NCBI GenBank assembly: GCA_900111435.1
Contig: FOIY01000005.1
Span: forward strand, 124,001-188,000
Length of the DNA: 64,000 nt
Source: Ruminococcaceae bacterium KH2T8
GTDB taxonomy: Bacteria > Bacillota > Clostridia > Saccharofermentanales > Saccharofermentanaceae
Direction: 5' to 3'
The position numbers and the translations under genes are program-made. Below, piece by piece: positions 60,256 to 64,000 of this stretch. The notes under the pieces are model-generated. The model worked only from the letters and a program-made list of their open reading frames with translations, searched no databases and was not told where the DNA came from. The first letter of the stretch is position 1. Each line of letters starts with the position of its first letter.

Positions 60256-60741
60256 TTACATACAGCTCTCGAGTTCCTTGATAAGGTCGGAAGCGGTGAC
60301 AGAGGTGATCTTATCCGCTGCATCGGTTTCGTCATAATAGATCATCATGGGGACGCCTGAATTATCCTCAAATACGACCTTGCATACGCGTTCGTTGCGC
60401 TTATTGTTGCCTGCCGTGTAGTCCTTGAGGTCTGAAGTCAGGAGCTTTACGGCAGCGGCGAAAGCCTCGTCCTTTTCGTCCGTGAGCTTCTCGAGGACCT
60501 CAAAGCAGAGCTTCTTGGCATCGGCCACCGTCATGGAAACGATCTCTTCCTTAAGGGCGGGGCTGTCGTAGAAATAGTCGATGACGGGGAAGATGTTCTC
60601 GCCCTTAGCTTCAACGAATACGTCTTCCTTCTGCCTTACGAGATAGAGAGTGCTCTCCTCCGTTATGTATCCGGATGCGATATCCTCCTTTAAGTCTTCG
60701 AGCATGTCGGTGTAGTCGATAGTGGGGAATTTCTGAGCCAT
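60256..60741 (-). CDS. Hypothetical acidic protein, 161 residues
   Basis: A soluble acidic alpha/beta protein with no recognised domain. Its C-terminal half (RVCKVVFEDNSGVPMMIYYD) is beta-rich and the N-terminal half helical. GGAGG lies eight bases before the ATG at 60741. It is upstream of the decarboxylase operon on the same strand, but 110 AT-rich bases lie between, so it is probably a separate unit. Function unknown. Confidence 0.55.
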   Translation of the reverse strand: MAQKFPTIDYTDMLEDLKEDIASGYITEESTLYLVRQKEDVFVEAKGENIFPVIDYFYDSPALKEEIVSMTVADAKKLCFEVLEKLTDEKDEAFAAAVKLLTSDLKDYTAGNNKRNERVCKVVFEDNSGVPMMIYYDETDAADKITSVTASDLIKELESCM

Positions 60742-60820
60742 GAGGCACCTCCGTTGTTCGGCAGATCGATGAAAATTGCCTGTTTTTACCGATAATTATA
60801 TACCAAACGCATTTTTCTTG

Positions 60821-60850
60821 TTTACATTTTCGGGGGTGCGGTGCTATACT
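60821..60850 (+). promoter_or_regulatory. Promoter of the str operon
   Basis: TTTACA at 60821-60826 and TATACT at 60845-60850 with 18-base spacing; TGC before the -10 makes it an extended element. It precedes rpsL. Confidence 0.65.
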
Positions 60851-60858
60851 TAATTGCT

Positions 60859-60896
60859 CGCAGGGGGAAGTCTGCGCTTTTTGGCGTGCTTTTCCC
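60859..60896 (+). promoter_or_regulatory. Competing hairpins in the rpsL leader
   Basis: CGCAG (60859-60863) pairs with CTGCG (60872-60876) and is followed by CTTTTT, a terminator-like form. Alternatively GGGAAG (60865-60870) pairs with CTTTTCCC (60889-60896), with GCGC/GCGT inside. The two forms exclude each other, as in an attenuator. Confidence 0.45.
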
Positions 60897-60929
60897 TTGA
60901 GAAACAAACTTTAGAAAGGAGATGTATTG

Positions 60930-61358
60930 ATGCCTACGTTCAATCAATTAGTCAAGTCCGGCAGACATGACAAGACTTGGAAGTCCAACTCACCGGCGCT
61001 GCAGTTTGGCCTTAACACGATTCACAAGAAGGAAACAGACGTTTTCTCTCCCCAGAAGCGTGGTGTTTGCACAGTCGTTAAGACAACTACACCTAAGAAG
61101 CCTAACTCAGCTCTTCGTAAGGTTGCCAGAGTACGTCTTACCAACGGATATGAAGTAACAGCTTATATCCCCGGTATCGGCCACAACTTGCAGGAGCACT
61201 CTGTTGTTCTCATCAGAGGCGGACGTGTTAAGGATCTTCCCGGTGTACGTTACCACATCATCAGAGGAACCCTTGATACAGCAGGTGTTGCTAACCGTAT
61301 GCAGGCTCGTTCCAAGTACGGTGCAAAGAAGCCTAAGGCTGCTAAGGTAAAGAAGTAA
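60930..61358 (+). CDS. rpsL: 30S ribosomal protein S12
   Basis: A 142-residue ribosomal protein of the decoding centre. [41 protein letters not shown], then [20 protein letters not shown] and [11 protein letters not shown] are unmistakable. The conserved Lys in TPKKPNS, a known streptomycin-resistance site, is wild type. ATG 60930 follows AAGGAG at nine bases. It starts the conserved str operon, followed by rpsG and fusA. A perfect 7-base inverted repeat (61357-61363 with 61371-61377) follows the stop but lacks a U-tract. Confidence 0.98.
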   Translation: MPTFNQLVKSGRHDKTWKSNSPALQFGLNTIHKKETDVFSPQKRGVCTVVKTTTPKKPNSALRKVARVRLTNGYEVTAYIPGIGHNLQEHSVVLIRGGRVKDLPGVRYHIIRGTLDTAGVANRMQARSKYGAKKPKAAKVKK

Positions 61359-61516
61359 TCCTATCTTAAGTAGGATTGGACAGAATAGTGATCAGTACAT
61401 TGTTCATATACGGGACATTGCTTTACTGACGCACAACACGTGTCCAAAGACAACAAACTGAAACGTGAGTACCTATGGTTTCAGAAATCTGATAATCATG
61501 TAAGGAGGGAAGTACA

Positions 61517-61987
61517 GTGCCAAGAAAGGGCAATATCCCAGTAAGACAAGTTCTCCCCGATCCTTTGTATAACGATGTTAGAGTAAGTAAGCTCATCAAC
61601 AACGTTATGTTGGACGGTAAGAAGGGACTTGCACAGAGAATCTGCTACGACGCTTTCGATATCATCAAGGAGCGTACGGGAGAAGAGCCTATCGAAGTAT
61701 TCAACAAGGCTCTTGAGAATGTAATGCCTTTGCTTGAGTGTAAGGCAAGACGTGTCGGCGGTGCCAACTATCAGGTACCTCTCGAGGTTAGACCCGAGAG
61801 ACGTCAGACACTCGGTCTTCGCTGGATCGTTGCATATGCACGTCAGAGAAGTGAGCGCACAATGTGTGAGCGTCTCGCTAACGAGCTCATCGATGCTATG
61901 AACGGTACAGGCGGTGCATTCAAGAAGAAGGAAGACATGCACAAGATGGCTGATGCTAACAGAGCATTCGCACATTACAAATGGTAA
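61517..61987 (+). CDS. rpsG: 30S ribosomal protein S7
   Basis: A 156-residue protein that nucleates the 30S head. [20 protein letters not shown] and the central [20 protein letters not shown], then [20 protein letters not shown], and [15 protein letters not shown] are diagnostic. It starts with GTG after AAGGAGG at good spacing. The rpsL-rpsG gap (158 bases) is long for this operon and may hold a control element, though I could not define one. In E. coli S7 represses its own operon. Confidence 0.98.
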   Translation: MPRKGNIPVRQVLPDPLYNDVRVSKLINNVMLDGKKGLAQRICYDAFDIIKERTGEEPIEVFNKALENVMPLLECKARRVGGANYQVPLEVRPERRQTLGLRWIVAYARQRSERTMCERLANELIDAMNGTGGAFKKKEDMHKMADANRAFAHYKW

Positions 61988-62009
61988 ACACTAAAGGAGC
62001 ATTGAAACG

Positions 62010-64000
62010 ATGAAGAGAGAGTATTCACTCGAAAAGACAAGAAATATCGGTATCATGGCTCACATCGACGCAGGTAAGACAACAACGACCGAGCGTATCC
62101 TCTACTATACGGGTATCAACCGTAAGCTTGGTGAGGTTCACGACGGTGCTGCTACCATGGACTGGATGGTTCAGGAGCAGGAGAGAGGTATCACGATCAC
62201 TTCCGCTGCTACAACAGCACCCTGGAAGGAGCATCGTATCAATATCATCGATACTCCCGGCCACGTTGACTTTACTGTTGAGGTTGAGCGTTCCTTACGT
62301 GTTCTTGACGGAGCTGTTACGGTTATGTCCGCTCGTGGCGGCGTTGAGCCCCAGACTGAGACAGTTTGGAGACAGGCTGAGCACTACGGCGTACCTCGTA
62401 TGGTATTCGTTAATAAGATGGATATCATCGGAGCTGACTTCTTTAACGTTGTCAACATGATCAAGGATCGTCTCAAGAATGAGTCCGTTGCTATCCAGGT
62501 TCCCATCGGTAAGGAAGATGACTTCTCGGGAATCATTGACCTCATGACACTTCGTGCAGAGGTTTATACAAGCGATGACGGCATGCAGTATGAGGACCGT
62601 GAGGTTCCCGCTGACATGGTTGACTTCGTAAATGCCAAGAGAGAAGAAATGGTAGAGAAGATCGCCGAGACAGACGATGAGCTCACCATGAAGTATCTTG
62701 ACGGTGAGGAGATCAGTGTTGAGGAACTCAAGGCTGCTCTTCGTAAGGCGACTATCGAATGTAAGCTTATCCCCGTAACATGCGGAACATCCCTTCGTAA
62801 CAAGGGTGTTCAGATGCTCCTGGATGCTATCGTCGATTACATGCCCGCTCCCGTTGATATCCCCGCTATCAAGGGTGTAAACCCTGATACAGACGAGGAA
62901 GAGGAGCGTCCCGCATCCGATGAAGAGCCTTTCTCCGCTCTTGCATTCAAGATCGCTACAGACCCCTTCGTAGGTAAGCTCTGCTTCTTCAGAGTTTACT
63001 CAGGTATCCTCGAGTCCGGTTCTTATGTTCTTAACTCCACAAAGGGTAAGAAGGAGAGGATCGGTCGTATCGTCCAGATGCACGCTAACGATCGTAAGGA
63101 GATCACTGAAGTGTTCTCCGGTGATATCGCAGCTGCTATCGGACTTAAGGACACAACAACAGGTGATACGCTCTGTGATGAGGATCATCCCGTTATCCTC
63201 GAGTCCATGGAGTTCCCCGAGCCCGTTATCGAGGTTGCCATCGAGCCCAAGAGCCGCGCTTCCCAGGAGAAGATGATCGTTGCTCTTCAGAAGCTCGCAG
63301 AAGAGGATCCTACATTCAAGACATACACAAACCAGGAAACAGGACAAACGATCATCGCAGGTATGGGTGAGCTTCACCTCGATATCATCGTTGACCGTCT
63401 TTTCCGTGAGTTCAAGGTTGAAGCTAACGTTGGTGCTCCTCAGGTTTCCTATAAGGAGACAATCCGTAAGACTGTTGAGGCTGAAGGTAGATTCGTACGT
63501 CAGTCCGGTGGTCACGGTCAGTATGGTCACTGCTGGCTCAGACTCGAGCCCCAGGAGCCCGGTGCAGGATATACATTCGTCAACGAGACAGTCGGCGGAT
63601 CTATCCCCAAGGAGTTCATTGCTCCTATCGATGCCGGTGTTCAGGAAGCAATGCAGGCAGGTGTTCTCGGCGGTTATCCCGTTGTTGACGTTAAGGTTAC
63701 TGTTTATGACGGTTCCTACCACGATGTCGACTCTTCCGAGATGGCCTTCAAGATCGCAGGATCCATGGGATTCAAGGCAGGTATGGCAAAGGGTGATCCT
63801 TGCCTCCTCGAGCCTATCATGAAGGTTGACGTTGAAGTACCTGACGACTATTTGGGTGACGTTATCGGCGGACTTAATGCTCGTCGTGGTCAGATCAAGA
63901 CTATCGAGCCTCTTAACGGTTCTCAGCAGATCCACGCAGAGGTTCCTCTTGCAAACATGTTCGGTTACGCTACAGCACTTCGTTCCACAACACAGGGTCG
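62010..64000 (+). CDS. fusA: Elongation factor G (3' end cut by the window)
   Basis: The frame from ATG 62010 runs open for 663 codons to the right edge, leaving roughly 30-40 codons outside. It is the GTPase that drives ribosome translocation. [20 protein letters not shown] (G1), [10 protein letters not shown] (G2), DTPGHVDFT (G3), NKMD (G4) and later [13 protein letters not shown] are EF-G signatures. GGAGC lies 10-12 bases before the ATG, which follows rpsG by 22 bases. tufA is expected just beyond. Confidence 0.97.
   Translation, partial: MKREYSLEKTRNIGIMAHIDAGKTTTTERILYYTGINRKLGEVHDGAATMDWMVQEQERGITITSAATTAPWKEHRINIIDTPGHVDFTVEVERSLRVLDGAVTVMSARGGVEPQTETVWRQAEHYGVPRMVFVNKMDIIGADFFNVVNMIKDRLKNESVAIQVPIGKEDDFSGIIDLMTLRAEVYTSDDGMQYEDREVPADMVDFVNAKREEMVEKIAETDDELTMKYLDGEEISVEELKAALRKATIECKLIPVTCGTSLRNKGVQMLLDAIVDYMPAPVDIPAIKGVNPDTDEEEERPASDEEPFSALAFKIATDPFVGKLCFFRVYSGILESGSYVLNSTKGKKERIGRIVQMHANDRKEITEVFSGDIAAAIGLKDTTTGDTLCDEDHPVILESMEFPEPVIEVAIEPKSRASQEKMIVALQKLAEEDPTFKTYTNQETGQTIIAGMGELHLDIIVDRLFREFKVEANVGAPQVSYKETIRKTVEAEGRFVRQSGGHGQYGHCWLRLEPQEPGAGYTFVNETVGGSIPKEFIAPIDAGVQEAMQAGVLGGYPVVDVKVTVYDGSYHDVDSSEMAFKIAGSMGFKAGMAKGDPCLLEPIMKVDVEVPDDYLGDVIGGLNARRGQIKTIEPLNGSQQIHAEVPLANMFGYATALRSTTQG

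Noticed and set aside
63000-63935. Minus-strand open frame of 311 codons
   Set aside because: It lies wholly inside fusA, which is unmistakable on the plus strand.

Overview
The window looks like the chromosome of an anaerobic, polysaccharide-fermenting member of the Clostridia (gut or rumen Lachnospiraceae/Oscillospirales type). The reasons are a YtfQRT/YjfF-type sugar ABC importer, a GH16 glucanase lipoprotein, a GH3 enzyme with the reversed domain order known from rumen Clostridia, a four-gene sodium-pumping decarboxylase, many AAGGAGG ribosome binding sites and compact U-tailed terminators. This placement is inferred from gene content, not from a phylogenetic marker search.

Layout. 1-8.1 kb: the end of a LytS/YesM-type sensor kinase overlapping a sugar-binding lipoprotein (probable sensing unit), then a convergent GntR-type regulator and a sugar importer operon (binding protein, attenuating terminator, ATPase, two permeases). 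8.1-10.4 kb: a membrane c-di-GMP protein with a decayed GGDEF and an intact EAL domain. 10.6-12.2 kb: an overlapping ATPase plus TOPRIM-like gene pair resembling compact defence modules. 12.3-13.1 kb: a 50-residue membrane protein and an acetyltransferase that may be leaderless.

13.3-21.1 kb is a visibly AT-richer accessory island. It holds a TerB-like protein, a zinc-ribbon membrane protein, an OB-fold-like secreted protein with a truncated duplicate, and a tight five-gene operon (two DUF4230-like proteins, an unnamed 478-residue protein, a glycine-zipper membrane protein and a DUF2971 protein). It is the best candidate here for an undescribed system. 21.3-24.3 kb holds small lipoproteins and hypotheticals.

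24.3-30.4 kb: TetR regulator divergent from an M13 peptidase lipoprotein and a FtsX/LolD-type ABC transporter. 31.0-34.9 kb: AraC regulator and GH16 glucanase sharing a direct-repeat control region, then a uracil/xanthine permease. 34.9-41.6 kb: saccharopine-dehydrogenase-like enzyme, a two-component system split around a BcrA-type ABC exporter, and a PAS-GGDEF cyclase. 41.6-45.0 kb: a two-gene aldolase plus thiamine-diphosphate enzyme unit of unknown product. 45.1-47.3 kb: a small basic membrane protein and a phosphopentomutase-deoxyribose-phosphate aldolase fusion. 47.5-56.1 kb: LtaS-like enzyme, DEAD-box helicase, permuted GH3 and two membrane proteins. 56.1-56.7 kb: a non-coding tract built of nested inverted words. 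56.8-60.1 kb: the decarboxylase sodium pump. 60.8-64.0 kb: start of the str operon (rpsL, rpsG, fusA, the last cut by the window end).

Two themes cut across the map. First, long intergenic stem-loops built from repeated words with alternative partners occur at three loci. Second, at two genes the Shine-Dalgarno sequence sits in the 3' arm of a terminator-like hairpin. No rRNA, tRNA, CRISPR array, transposase or integrase was seen.
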